Shown piece after piece: positions 30,820-37,443 of a stretch of 37,443 nucleotides of DNA (the stretch's first letter is position 1; the number at the start of each line of letters is the position of its first letter). A program made the translations under genes and the position numbers. Source of the stretch: Candidatus Daviesbacteria bacterium. Lineage in GTDB: Bacteria; Patescibacteriota; Microgenomatia; Daviesbacterales; UBA10151. The notes beneath the pieces were generated by a model. That model did not search any database and was not told the DNA's origin. It saw only the letters and a list, made by a program, of their open reading frames with translations. Location: NCBI GenBank assembly GCA_016186985.1, contig JACPKO010000061.1, positions 1 to 37,443 on the forward strand, written 5' to 3'.

Positions 30820-31806
30820 ATGAAACTGCCGCTTAATTTAAAGATAAAATCTAACCAAAAAAACCTGAGGATTATTGCTATCTCGACCCTTTTAGTTTTG
30901 GGCTCGATACTTTTTTTACTGACCGGACCGGAAGTGTTTAACCTTGTTGAAAGTAAGGTAAGTTCTGGAAACCTGGAAGAAGCGGTAAATTTTACAAGTT
31001 CAGTTTTAGCCGAAACAACCCCTCCGGTACAAACCCCAAAAATTCAAATTGTAAGCAGCAATATTGAAGCACCTAAGATTAGCGCGGTATCGGCTTTAGC
31101 TTTTGATGTTGAAACAAACCAGCTGCTTTTTCAGAAAAACATCAATCAAAGGCTCGCTCTAGCCTCTACTACTAAAATAATGACTGCTATTATTGCTTCA
31201 GAGCATTTCACGAGCGCTGATATATTGACAGTACCAACAGAGGCGATTGTTGGCGGCTCATCAATGGAATTGTCAGGGGGCGAACGGTTAACATTTCGGA
31301 GTTTGCTTTACGGGATGATGTTAAATTCAGGGAATGATGCTGCATTCACAATAGCAATGAATTACCCAGGCGGATACGATGCTTTTGTTTCAAAGATGAA
31401 TGGAAGGGTTTTAGAAATGGGCTTAAAGGATACCCACTTTGATAATCCGGCCGGATTTGATAGTCCAACGAATTATTCCTCAGCCTACGATTTATTACAA
31501 ATTGGTATAGCCTCGATGCAAAATGTTAAGCTGGGAAGAGTTTTTTCAACCAAAGAAACTTCGGTCACATCGATTGATAAAACGCAAATTCATGTTTTAA
31601 AAAACCTCAATAAATTATTAAGTCAGGAGGGTGTGGTAGGTATTAAGACCGGAACAACTGAAAAAGCAGGAGAAAGTTTCGTGGGGTTGGTTGAAAAAAA
31701 CAGCCACACAATTTTAATTGTTGTGTTAAACAGTAACGACCGGTTTGGTGAAACTAAAGAATTAATTGATTGGATTTTCACAAACTATAGTTGGCAGGTG
31801 AATTAA
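30820..31806 (+). CDS. dacA: D-alanyl-D-alanine carboxypeptidase (S11 penicillin-binding protein)
   Basis: Trims pentapeptide side chains of peptidoglycan outside the membrane. 328 aa with an N-terminal membrane helix (IIAISTLLVLGSILFLLTG, about 18-36) acting as signal anchor. The three serine-peptidase motifs are intact: SxxK as STTK (116-119), SGN (170-172) and KTG (276-278). GGSSMELSGGERLTFRSLLYGMML and DNPAGFDSPTNYSSAYDL are typical S11 blocks. No C-terminal amphipathic PBP5 domain, so it stays attached by the N-terminal helix. Probably read through from aspS. Confidence 0.93.
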   Translation: MKLPLNLKIKSNQKNLRIIAISTLLVLGSILFLLTGPEVFNLVESKVSSGNLEEAVNFTSSVLAETTPPVQTPKIQIVSSNIEAPKISAVSALAFDVETNQLLFQKNINQRLALASTTKIMTAIIASEHFTSADILTVPTEAIVGGSSMELSGGERLTFRSLLYGMMLNSGNDAAFTIAMNYPGGYDAFVSKMNGRVLEMGLKDTHFDNPAGFDSPTNYSSAYDLLQIGIASMQNVKLGRVFSTKETSVTSIDKTQIHVLKNLNKLLSQEGVVGIKTGTTEKAGESFVGLVEKNSHTILIVVLNSNDRFGETKELIDWIFTNYSWQVN

Positions 31807-31825
31807 AAAAATCAATCAGATTTTT
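31807..31825. terminator. Weak AT-rich bidirectional terminator candidate
   Basis: AAAAATC (31807-31813), loop AATCA, GATTTTT (31819-31825), between the convergent ends of dacA and the next gene. The symmetry gives a U-run on either strand, but the stem has a single G-C pair. Confidence 0.35.
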
Positions 31826-32846
31826 CTACGAATTCATTTTTGACAGCCTGCACGATAGATGCAAACCCGGATCCTTCAAACACATATACAGGTTGTAAGT
31901 AATTTGTATATTCTTCAGATAAATAATAAGCTAAGTATATTTTAGATATTGAAACGTTTCCTCTTAATGGTTCAATCGCAATAAAACCCTCCCCGTTTTT
32001 TAATTCTTCAAAAGCCTCGTCAACCTTTTTTATTGGATATGTTCCAAAATTGTTCAAATCAATTGGCCAGAAAATATAATCCATAGAAATGTATTTCTTA
32101 TTAAGGTTCTGATTATTTATGGAAATTGTTTTGATCAATCCCTCATTAAATTTAGGGGTTACGATGGGAATATCTTCGACATTCTCCTGCCATAGATTTA
32201 TTGTGGCCTGTGTGCTGTCTTTTTTGACAGGGTTATTGTAAGTAACTCGCGTCCGGCCATTTTTTAATTGGTCTTTTAATAATTCCCTCGAGGACAAAAA
32301 ATTCTTAAATGACTGGCTTTGCTTATCTTCATTGATAAAATCTTCAATCCTTTCAAAATTATCTCCGCTGCTTGTGGCATAATTTTTTCTGAATTTAAAA
32401 TTACCGGTATCCAAATCAACAATTAACTCTCCTCCGCTTATATCGTCGAGAAATTTATACTGAGTCGGCGAAATAGCCTCAGGATTTTTATTAAACTCAA
32501 GTGCGCCGGCCAAATTTTTTGCCCTGTCTAGAGCTAAAAGGTCGGTCGCAAGCTGGGCGATGGAGTAAACTTTAAAAAGCTCAGGAAGCTTTTCCGGCAA
32601 AGCCCCGGTCTCGGTATCTAGAGAGTAGGAGAAATTGGATGAGGCGACAGTAGGGTCCGGAAATTTTAATTTGGGAAGTGGTCCAAAAGCCAGAGTTGGT
32701 TTTTCAACAACCGGCGGAAGGCCCGGTAAATAAATATAATTGTAGTAATAATGCCAGATACCCCAAGTTGCAAGAGCTATAAATATGGTAATTGCTGTGA
32801 CGATCAAGCCCTTCTTGGTTAATGCAGAGGCTTCAGTTAAAGTCAT
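31812..32846 (-). CDS. Membrane-anchored extracytoplasmic protein of unknown function
   Basis: 344 aa. A single membrane helix at about 12-32 (GLIVTAITIFIALATWGIW), then a Pro-rich linker and a large soluble domain presumably outside the cell. The C-terminal segment with ISKIYLAYYLSEEYTNYLQPVYVFEG resembles the end of YycI/YycH-like or PepSY-containing proteins (LxYY...LxPVWxF), a faint similarity I would not use as a name. The tail FVEKSD is short. It is divergent from gltX; the two share a 23-bp control region in which its -10 (TATAAT) ends exactly 6 nt before its ATG. Confidence 0.7.
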   Translation of the reverse strand: MTLTEASALTKKGLIVTAITIFIALATWGIWHYYYNYIYLPGLPPVVEKPTLAFGPLPKLKFPDPTVASSNFSYSLDTETGALPEKLPELFKVYSIAQLATDLLALDRAKNLAGALEFNKNPEAISPTQYKFLDDISGGELIVDLDTGNFKFRKNYATSSGDNFERIEDFINEDKQSQSFKNFLSSRELLKDQLKNGRTRVTYNNPVKKDSTQATINLWQENVEDIPIVTPKFNEGLIKTISINNQNLNKKYISMDYIFWPIDLNNFGTYPIKKVDEAFEELKNGEGFIAIEPLRGNVSISKIYLAYYLSEEYTNYLQPVYVFEGSGFASIVQAVKNEFVEKSD

Positions 32847-32852
32847 GTATAT

Positions 32853-32860
32853 ATTATACT
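32853..32860. promoter_or_regulatory. Overlapping back-to-back -10 elements of gltX and the divergent gene
   Basis: Plus strand TATACT at 32855-32860 (9 nt before the gltX ATG) overlaps the minus-strand TATAAT at 32853-32858 (6 nt before the other ATG). The genes start only 23 nt apart, so both transcripts must be essentially leaderless. -35 elements lie within the opposite gene and are weak. Confidence 0.6.
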
Positions 32861-32869
32861 TCAGAAAAT

Positions 32870-34192
32870 ATGGATATACGCACTAGAATCGCACCTTCTC
32901 CAACAGGCTCGCCCCATATCGGTACAGCCTGGCAAGCTCTTTTTGATTTTGTATTTGCAAGGAAAAATAACGGAAAATTTATATTAAGGCTCGAGGACAC
33001 TGACAAAGTCAGGTTCGTGCCTGAGAGCGCCAAACAAATCGATGAAACGCTGGAATGGTTGGGTTTTGAAGTTGACGAAAGCCCCAGCAAAGGTGGGAAT
33101 TTTGGCCCTTATATTCAATCTGAGAGACTGGATGTGTACAGAAAATACGCAGACGAACTTTTGGAAAAAGGTCTGGCCTACAATGATGAAGGTGCTGTAA
33201 AATTTAAAATGAACAAAGAGGGGAGCACCGCTTATCATGATTTAGTTGGCGGTGAGCAAAGCTCCCGAGGCGGTAAAGATATTAGTATTGAAAATTCCAC
33301 ACAGGATGATTTTGTAATGATAAAATCGGATGGGTTTCCCACATACAATTTTGCAAATGTTATTGATGACCACTTAATGGAAATTTCGCATGTAATCCGC
33401 GGGAATGAATATATTTCCTCGATGCCCAAATATATCCAGCTTTATAAAAGTTTTGGCTGGACACCTCCCCAATTTGCCCACCTCCCCCTTCTAGTAGGTT
33501 CAGATCGCGCTAAGCTCTCAAAAAGACATGGAGCAAAAGGCGCATTGGAATATAAACGCGACGGGTTTTTAAAGGAGGCAATTATTAATTTTTTGGCGCT
33601 TTTGGGATGGTCTCATCCTCAAGGAAAGGAGATTTTTTCACTTGAGGATATGATAAAAGTTTTTGATTTCAAAAATTTTAACCCGGCTTCCGCTTATTTT
33701 GATGAAACAAAACTTGAATGGATGAATGGGGAATATATAAGAAGGATGCCGGATGAGGAGCTCACAAAAAGATTGCAGGACTATTTAGTTGATCATCCCG
33801 CAAAAGAGAAAATCGCACCAATCGTCCCCTTAATAAAAGAGCGTATAAAAAAGTTGTCTGATTTTATTCCGCTCACGGATTTTCTTTTTGAAAAGCCTGA
33901 ATACGATATGGAGGTGTTTAATAAACTAAAGATCAGAGATATAAAATCAGCGGTTGGCAAAATTTTGGAAAAAGTGAAACAGCTGAAGAGTCCGTGGGAT
34001 GCAAAAGAATTTGAAGGAACTTTTAAAGAATTGGCAACAGAACTTAAAATTTCAAATTTGGATATGTTTCAATTAATCAGGGCTGCTGTTTCCGGACAAC
34101 TTGTTACTCCCCCGCTTTTTGAGTCAATCCAAATTTTAGGCGAGGAAGAAACTAAAAATCGAATTAAAGAGGCTCAGGAATTTGCTAGCTGA
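32870..34192 (+). CDS. gltX: Glutamyl-tRNA synthetase
   Basis: Class I synthetase, 440 aa from ATG 32870 (MDIRTRIAPSPTG), the universal start of the family; an upstream ATG at 32822 would run through the predicted promoter. HIGH motif as PHIGT (15-19), LRLEDTD, the tRNA-binding DGFPTYNFANVIDDHLMEISHVIRGNEYISS, KMSKS-type loop KLSKRHG, then the helical anticodon-binding domain. Whether it also charges tRNA-Gln cannot be told; no glutaminyl-tRNA synthetase is in the window, although tRNA-Gln is. No SD; leaderless translation predicted. Confidence 0.95.
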   Translation: MDIRTRIAPSPTGSPHIGTAWQALFDFVFARKNNGKFILRLEDTDKVRFVPESAKQIDETLEWLGFEVDESPSKGGNFGPYIQSERLDVYRKYADELLEKGLAYNDEGAVKFKMNKEGSTAYHDLVGGEQSSRGGKDISIENSTQDDFVMIKSDGFPTYNFANVIDDHLMEISHVIRGNEYISSMPKYIQLYKSFGWTPPQFAHLPLLVGSDRAKLSKRHGAKGALEYKRDGFLKEAIINFLALLGWSHPQGKEIFSLEDMIKVFDFKNFNPASAYFDETKLEWMNGEYIRRMPDEELTKRLQDYLVDHPAKEKIAPIVPLIKERIKKLSDFIPLTDFLFEKPEYDMEVFNKLKIRDIKSAVGKILEKVKQLKSPWDAKEFEGTFKELATELKISNLDMFQLIRAAVSGQLVTPPLFESIQILGEEETKNRIKEAQEFAS

Positions 34193-34201
34193 TTAACTTT
34201 A

Positions 34202-34262
34202 GCTGCCATGATAAGCAGAGCTTGTCCTGTCAGCTTAGATTGTTAATCTTCGCTGCCATGAT
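34202..34262 (-). repeat. Partial duplication of the 3' end of the PCD gene with an AAGCAnAGCTT copy
   Basis: GCTGCCATGAT occurs at 34202-34212 and 34252-34262. On the minus strand both copies read as the PCD C-terminus: the one in the gene gives IMAAKINNL, the one beyond the stop gives IMAAKVNQL. Between them is an AAGCAGAGCTT repeat core (34213-34223). The gene seems to have had a repeat inserted with duplication of its target, giving it a new stop. Confidence 0.55.
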
Positions 34263-34553
34263 GAAATCATTTTCCGTTAACCCTTTTGCTTCGTGAGTAT
34301 ATAAACTTAAATTAACTTTATTGTAAAAAATGTAAATATCCGGATGATGTCCTTCGGACTCTGCAATTCCCGCGACTTTATTTACAAAATCCATTGACTC
34401 TTTAAAGCTTTTAAATTTAAAATCCCTTTTAATTTCTTCCCCTATTAAAAACCAGCCCGGAACAACGGGCAAATATTCCTTAATTTTACCGATTGATAAT
34501 TTACCTTCGCCGTTTTCGCAGGGGACACAGTGTTTTTTTGTTAAATCATTCAT
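34230..34553 (-). CDS. Pterin-4a-carbinolamine dehydratase (PCD/DCoH-like)
   Basis: 107 aa. The catalytic motif is intact: SEGHHPDIYIFYNKVNLSLYTHEAKGLTENDFIMAAKI, with His69, His70, Pro71 and His87. The N-terminus MNDLTKKHCVPCENG with a Cys pair is usual in the bacterial group that may also act in molybdopterin or as a protein-binding scaffold. It recycles pterin cofactors after aromatic amino acid hydroxylation, but no hydroxylase is in the window, so the role is uncertain. Overlaps msrB by 8 nt. Its 3' end appears to have been altered by a repeat insertion. Confidence 0.92.
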   Translation of the reverse strand: MNDLTKKHCVPCENGEGKLSIGKIKEYLPVVPGWFLIGEEIKRDFKFKSFKESMDFVNKVAGIAESEGHHPDIYIFYNKVNLSLYTHEAKGLTENDFIMAAKINNLS

Positions 34554-34944
34554 GTTTTTTGAAAGTTAATGCGCATGAATTTATGCAATATCTCTGTCCG
34601 TTTTCGGTAGGTCCGTCATCAAAAAGATGCCCTAAGTGTGCCCCGCAATTTTTGCAAATTACCTCTGTCCGGTTCATACCAAGGGAGTTATCTTCTTTAA
34701 GTTCAATATGTTCCAAATTGACCGGATTATCAAAGGATGGCCAACCGGTTCCTGAATCAAACTTCGTATCTGATGAAAATAACGCTTCCCCGCAAGCAAC
34801 GCATTCATACATCCCTTTATCATGGTTATTCCAAAATTCACCGGTAAAAGGCTCTTCAGTGCCTTTCATACGGGTAACTTCATACTGTGCTGGAGTTAGT
34901 TTCTTTTTCCAATAATCTTCACTCATGTTCTTCATATTTTTCAT
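34546..34944 (-). CDS. msrB: Peptide-methionine (R)-S-oxide reductase
   Basis: Repairs methionine-R-sulfoxide in proteins. 132 aa: YWKKKLTPAQYEVTRMKGTEEPFTGEFWNN, the zinc sites Cys48/Cys51 (CVAC) and Cys97/Cys100 (CKNC), the active site GTGWPSFDNP, HLGHLFDDGP and the catalytic Cys120 in RYCINSCALTF. The predicted -10 TAATAT (34951-34956) ends exactly 6 nt before the ATG at 34944, so that ATG would be the first base of the mRNA; ATGs at codons 4 and 7 are alternatives. First gene of a pair with PCD. Confidence 0.95.
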   Translation of the reverse strand: MKNMKNMSEDYWKKKLTPAQYEVTRMKGTEEPFTGEFWNNHDKGMYECVACGEALFSSDTKFDSGTGWPSFDNPVNLEHIELKEDNSLGMNRTEVICKNCGAHLGHLFDDGPTENGQRYCINSCALTFKKHE

Positions 34945-34950
34945 AGTGCA

Positions 34951-34956
34951 ATATTA
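34951..34956 (-). promoter_or_regulatory. Predicted -10 of msrB
   Basis: TAATAT on the minus strand, 6 nt before the ATG; no good -35 seen. Confidence 0.45.
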
Positions 34957-34965
34957 CCATAAAAA

Positions 34966-36198
34966 CTAAATGCTAAACTTCGGAGATTTGTAGTTACGGA
35001 GTTTTGGTACCTTAAAGGCTATGAGAATCGTAAGCAGCACCGTTATTATGCCTCCGGATACAACCGAAAAAGGAGCGCCGAAAAATTGAGCCACGAAACC
35101 AGCTTCAGCCTCCCCTGCCATTGGCCCGCCCTGAACAAAAATTGTGTTAACCGCAACCATTCTCCCCTTTAAATGGTCTGGGGTTAAAATCTGGCGGATT
35201 GTATTTCGGAGGACTGTAGAAATTATATCCCCTACTCCGACTAAACTTAAGAAAACTAGAGCAAGGATAAACGAACTGGACAATCCAAAAGCTGCAGTAG
35301 CAGCGCCATATAATAGAACCCCTCCCAAAATCGCTTTACCCTGGTTTTTAATATTGGAAACAGTCGCCAAAATAAGTCCTGCAATGGTTGAGCCAATTGC
35401 CGGAGCGCTGTAGAGAAGTCCTAATCCCTTTGGTCCTGTCTGGAAAATATCTTTTGCAAAAATCGGAAGCAAGGTTGCAGCAGATGAGAAAAAATTAGCG
35501 ATAAAATCCAAGACCATCGTATAAATTAATATCTGGCTTGATAAAACAAATCTGACACCTTCCCAGAGCGATTCAAATGAATATGAAACCTCGGAAGCTT
35601 TTACGTGGGGTTTTATATGGATAGGAAGCAGGGTAAATACATAAATAACGAATGTTACCGCATTAAAAAGATAAATGTTTCCAACTCCGGAAAATTCAAT
35701 TACAAACCCTGCAATTGCGGGTCCTATCATTAAAGACATTTGCCTGCTCATTGTCTGCAAAGAAAAAGCATTAAGATAAAAAGGTTTCGTAACAAGCAGG
35801 GGAATTATTGCCTGTCTTGCAGGACCCTGAAAAGTTCTTGCAGCAAAGCTTAAAAATACCAAAACATAAATAGCGAGAGGATCTATTGATTTAGAAAAAG
35901 TCATAGCAGTTAGAATAAGAGCAATTACTGCTGGGAAGATTTGGGAATATAATAAAACTTTTTTTCTGTCGAGTTTGTCTACAATAAGACCGGAAGGCAA
36001 GGCGAAAATTAGAATTGCCAGAAGGCCCGAGAGTCCAACAAGGCCTAAAGAAGCAGGAGAATTAGTCAGCTCATAAACCTGCCAGTTTATTGCAACAATC
36101 TGCATCTGCGACCCGATTTCAGAAAAAAGGGTGCCGAAATAATAAAGCCTAAAGTCCCTAAATTTTAAGGAACTAAATGTTTTGAGGTTTTTGACCAT
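34966..36198 (-). CDS. MFS transporter (EntS/MFS_3-like exporter)
   Basis: About 410 aa with twelve predicted helices. The start SLKFRDFRLYYFGTLFSEIGSQMQIVAINWQVYELT, ALPSGLIVDKLDRKKVLLYSQ (the MFS loop 2-3 motif) and RTFQGPARQAIIPLLV match the EntS group, which exports siderophores or drugs. IRQILTPDHLKGRMVAVNTIFVQGGPMAGEAEAGFVAQFFGAP lies in the second half. The substrate is unknown. I use ATG 36198 over a TTG at 36207 because the -10 TAAAAT (36208-36213) ends 9 nt before it. Divergent from the next gene. Confidence 0.88.
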   Translation of the reverse strand: MVKNLKTFSSLKFRDFRLYYFGTLFSEIGSQMQIVAINWQVYELTNSPASLGLVGLSGLLAILIFALPSGLIVDKLDRKKVLLYSQIFPAVIALILTAMTFSKSIDPLAIYVLVFLSFAARTFQGPARQAIIPLLVTKPFYLNAFSLQTMSRQMSLMIGPAIAGFVIEFSGVGNIYLFNAVTFVIYVFTLLPIHIKPHVKASEVSYSFESLWEGVRFVLSSQILIYTMVLDFIANFFSSAATLLPIFAKDIFQTGPKGLGLLYSAPAIGSTIAGLILATVSNIKNQGKAILGGVLLYGAATAAFGLSSSFILALVFLSLVGVGDIISTVLRNTIRQILTPDHLKGRMVAVNTIFVQGGPMAGEAEAGFVAQFFGAPFSVVSGGIITVLLTILIAFKVPKLRNYKSPKFSI

Positions 36199-36207
36199 AA
36201 CGGTCAA

Positions 36208-36251
36208 ATTTTAACAGAAATATTTAAACCAAGGGTGGTTTAGTTTACAAT
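36208..36251. promoter_or_regulatory. Divergent promoters of the MFS gene and the polytopic unknown
   Basis: Minus: TAAAAT (36208-36213), 9 nt before ATG 36198. Plus: TTTAAA (36223-36228), 17-nt spacer, TACAAT (36246-36251), 7 nt before ATG 36259. No SD on either side. Confidence 0.5.
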
Positions 36252-36258
36252 TAAATTC

Positions 36259-36963
36259 ATGAGACCGCTTAACTTACTTTTTACTTTAGCTTCGATAAAT
36301 GTTTTAGTAATAACCATTGAAAGATTCTCTTTTACTACGGGAATTCTACTCGAGCCGTTTCAATTCATCCGGCTGCATGAACTTTTGCAAGGGCCGGTAT
36401 TTTTAACAATTTCAGTGGTTTTGTCTTTTTTAACCCTAAAAATTGTTTCCGATAATTTTAAAGGATTAAATACCAAAACGGGTTTAATTCTAGGTTCATT
36501 ATTTGTAGCTGGTATATATCTCTACGGAATGGGAGAAGGTTGGCATGAGATTGCAAGTTTTACTTTCAATCAATATTGCGACACCAAGAATTTTTCTGAT
36601 AATCTCTGCGGAGGGCTATTTATAAATGATTATTATACCGGAAATATTTTATTTTTTATCGGCGGAATACTGATGAACGGATCACTTATTTTTCTTGAGA
36701 TGATGAATCCGTCGAAAGTTTTTGGAAACAAAGACATGTCTATTCTTTTTGTTAACAGCTTCGTTTACGCTTTTACCTTTTTTGCTTACGCCGGGTTTGA
36801 TCGGGTTTTGGTGGGACTTTATTCAACATTAATATTGATGATAATTGCCCTTTACGCTTTCGCAAAGATAAAAGACAAATTCCGCAATTATCCATATATA
36901 ACTTACTCTGCACTGTCTTATACTCTGGCCTCAATTGCTTCAATTATTGTAAGGCTTAGGTAG
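36259..36963 (+). CDS. Polytopic membrane protein of unknown function
   Basis: 234 aa with about seven hydrophobic helices (LLFTLASINVLVITIE, GPVFLTISVVLSFLTL, TGLILGSLFVAGIYLYG, GNILFFIGGILMNGSLIF, SILFVNSFVYAFTFFAYAG, VGLYSTLILMIIALYAFA, and the C-terminal one). Notable motifs: RLHELLQGPVFL, GMGEGWHEIASFTFNQYC and a FNQYCDTKNFSDNLCGG loop with two Cys. Conserved-looking His and Glu residues next to membrane segments (HE, GWHE) recall metal- or quinone-binding membrane enzymes, but I do not recognise the family. Single-gene unit with its own predicted leaderless promoter. Confidence 0.7.
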   Translation: MRPLNLLFTLASINVLVITIERFSFTTGILLEPFQFIRLHELLQGPVFLTISVVLSFLTLKIVSDNFKGLNTKTGLILGSLFVAGIYLYGMGEGWHEIASFTFNQYCDTKNFSDNLCGGLFINDYYTGNILFFIGGILMNGSLIFLEMMNPSKVFGNKDMSILFVNSFVYAFTFFAYAGFDRVLVGLYSTLILMIIALYAFAKIKDKFRNYPYITYSALSYTLASIASIIVRLR

Positions 36964-37055
36964 TTAAACTAGAGTCTAAAGCTTCTTCAGCGCTATAGTT
37001 CTGTGATACCAGGATCAAATAGTACCATTTCTTGCCTTTTCTTCACTCAAAAAGT

Positions 37056-37093
37056 AAGCACAGCTTGCCTGTTTGCTGCGCAAAAGGTAAAAT
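37056..37093 (+). promoter_or_regulatory. Predicted tRNA promoter overlapping an AAGCAnAGCTT repeat
   Basis: TTGCCT (37065-37070), 17-nt spacer, TAAAAT (37088-37093), 10 nt before the tRNA. The repeat copy AAGCACAGCTT (37056-37066) supplies the first two bases of the -35. Confidence 0.5.
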
Positions 37094-37103
37094 TTACGCA
37101 TAC

Positions 37104-37174
37104 TGCGGGATCGTCTAATGGTAGGACGACAGAATCTGGATCTGTCTATTGGGGTTCGAATCCCTGTCCCGCAG
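37104..37174 (+). tRNA. tRNA-Gln (anticodon CUG)
   Basis: Full cloverleaf in 71 nt: acceptor TGCGGGA (37104-37110) with TCCCGCA (37167-37173), D arm GTCT-AATGGTA-GGAC, anticodon stem ACAGA/TCTGT around loop ATCTGGA with anticodon CTG, T loop TTCGAAT, discriminator G. The UGCGGGA...CUAAUGGUAGGAC form is typical of bacterial tRNA-Gln. The next bases are CTC, so CCA is not encoded and must be added by a CCA enzyme, the gene for which looks broken in this window. Confidence 0.95.
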
Positions 37175-37176
37175 CT

Positions 37177-37215
37177 CGATACAAAATCCCGCCTTGTGCG
37201 GGAATTTTTGTATCG
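37177..37215 (+). terminator. Long hairpin terminator after tRNA-Gln
   Basis: CGATACAAAATCCCGC (37177-37192), loop CTTGT, then the 3' arm 37198-37215 that pairs fully apart from a 2-nt bulge. The core TCCCGC/GCGGGA is followed by ATTTTT inside the arm. This is an intrinsic terminator with an unusually extended base. Confidence 0.75.
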
Positions 37216-37300
37216 AAGTGGGCGGAAGGATTCTAATCAAATCTTTGATTTGGTTCGGCCGCGTCAGACGCGGGGGTAAATTTAATCCCTGTCCCGCAGC
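37216..37300 (+). repeat. Second copy of the tRNA-Gln 3' end in a degenerate tRNA-like stretch
   Basis: AATCCCTGTCCCGCAGC at 37284-37300 is an exact 17-bp repeat of the tRNA 3' end (37159-37175). Before it are a hairpin CCGCG-TCAGA-CGCGG (37259-37273) and an AAATC-TTT-GATTT hairpin. TGCGGGA (37197-37203) could pair with the repeated TCCCGCA, but there is no D or anticodon arm. It looks like a decayed tRNA duplicate or an attachment-site remnant. Confidence 0.55.
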
Positions 37301-37376
37301 CCAAAAAGGAGAGATGTGAAGCTAGTTCAAAAGGAAGGTGGTTTAGTAGCACGTAGTTTTGTTACAAATACCAGAG

Positions 37377-37382
37377 TATAAT
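37377..37382 (+). promoter_or_regulatory. Predicted -10 of the last gene
   Basis: Perfect TATAAT, 7 nt before the ATG at 37390; no clear -35. Confidence 0.5.
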
Positions 37383-37389
37383 TTACAAA

Positions 37390-37443
37390 ATGGACCAGAA
37401 GATAATTATAGACTTAATAGGATACATAGCAGTAATTATTGGA
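37390..37443 (+). CDS. Start of a membrane protein gene (truncated by window end)
   Basis: Eighteen codons are visible: MDQKIIID, then LIGYIAVIIG, which is the start of a hydrophobic helix. No family can be assigned. Supported by the -10 placed 7 nt upstream, the same leaderless arrangement as other genes here. Confidence 0.5.
   Translation, partial: MDQKIIIDLIGYIAVIIG

Noticed and set aside
37197..37300. A second tRNA after tRNA-Gln
   Set aside because: Acceptor strands could pair, but there is no D arm, anticodon arm or T loop; only the 3' end is shared.
37316..37381. A 21-codon GTG-started frame with AGGAG 4 nt upstream, following the tRNA-like repeat
   Set aside because: Spacing is short, the peptide has no recognisable features, and its end overlaps the TATAAT of the next gene. 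Left open as a possible small peptide, not supported enough to list.

Overview
The window is an AT-rich, gene-dense bacterial segment. Small families seen mainly in Candidate Phyla Radiation (Patescibacteria) genomes (DUF5679 zinc ribbon, DUF5663-like, DUF4446, DUF3048), an archaeal-type AspRS, several GT-C glycosyltransferases, and an RNase P RNA and genes carrying short palindromic repeats all point to that group, probably Microgenomates. This is an inference from gene content, not a phylogeny. TGA is used as stop (standard code 11).

Layout. 1-3.5 kb: 3' end of recX, an RNase Y without a membrane anchor, a convergent DUF2079 membrane protein, and HU. 3.8-7.5 kb (minus): three overlapping GT-C membrane glycosyltransferase genes including a PMT-type protein mannosyltransferase. 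7.5-9.5 kb: miaA and an AI-2E/PerM-type transporter. 9.5-9.9 kb (minus): RNase P RNA with an expanded tandem-hairpin region. 9.9-12.1 kb: comM, then a minus-strand pair including a 48-aa zinc ribbon. 12.2-17.9 kb: a seven-gene plus-strand unit holding secD and secF, separated by two accessory genes. 18-21 kb: a disrupted CCA-adding enzyme gene divergent from recJ. 21.0-29.4 kb: a complete aromatic amino acid operon (DAHP synthase, TyrA-PheA fusion, chorismate mutase, aroB, aroA, aroK, aroE, aroD, aroC). 29.5-37.4 kb: aspS, dacA, a membrane-anchored unknown, gltX, a PCD/msrB pair, an MFS exporter, a polytopic unknown, tRNA-Gln(CUG) and the start of another membrane protein.

The most interesting find is in the gap between recJ and the aromatic operon. 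A 22-codon reading frame (21008-21076) has seven aromatic residues in a run of nine (WFSYFSFYF). Its last codons contain a GGGGG strand that can pair with a downstream CCCCC, and that CCCCC is also the 5' half of a CCCCC-GAGA-GGGGG-T8 terminator. This is the architecture of ribosome-mediated transcription attenuation, so the whole shikimate/Phe/Tyr operon is predicted to be controlled by Phe/Tyr/Trp-tRNA charging. The leader start codon lies only 7 nt after an extended -10 (TGaTATACT) and has no Shine-Dalgarno, so the leader would be translated from a leaderless RNA.

Two broader patterns run through the window. First, most first-in-unit genes have a -10 box ending 6-14 nt before ATG, implying leaderless or nearly leaderless mRNAs, while many internal genes have SD sequences. 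Second, several short repeats (an AAGCAnAGCTT family, a 20-bp repeat shared by recX and a small membrane-protein gene, CTTCGAC..GCTCAG, CCGCCAGCTGGCGG) occur in intergenic DNA, in the RNase P RNA and in-frame inside genes.
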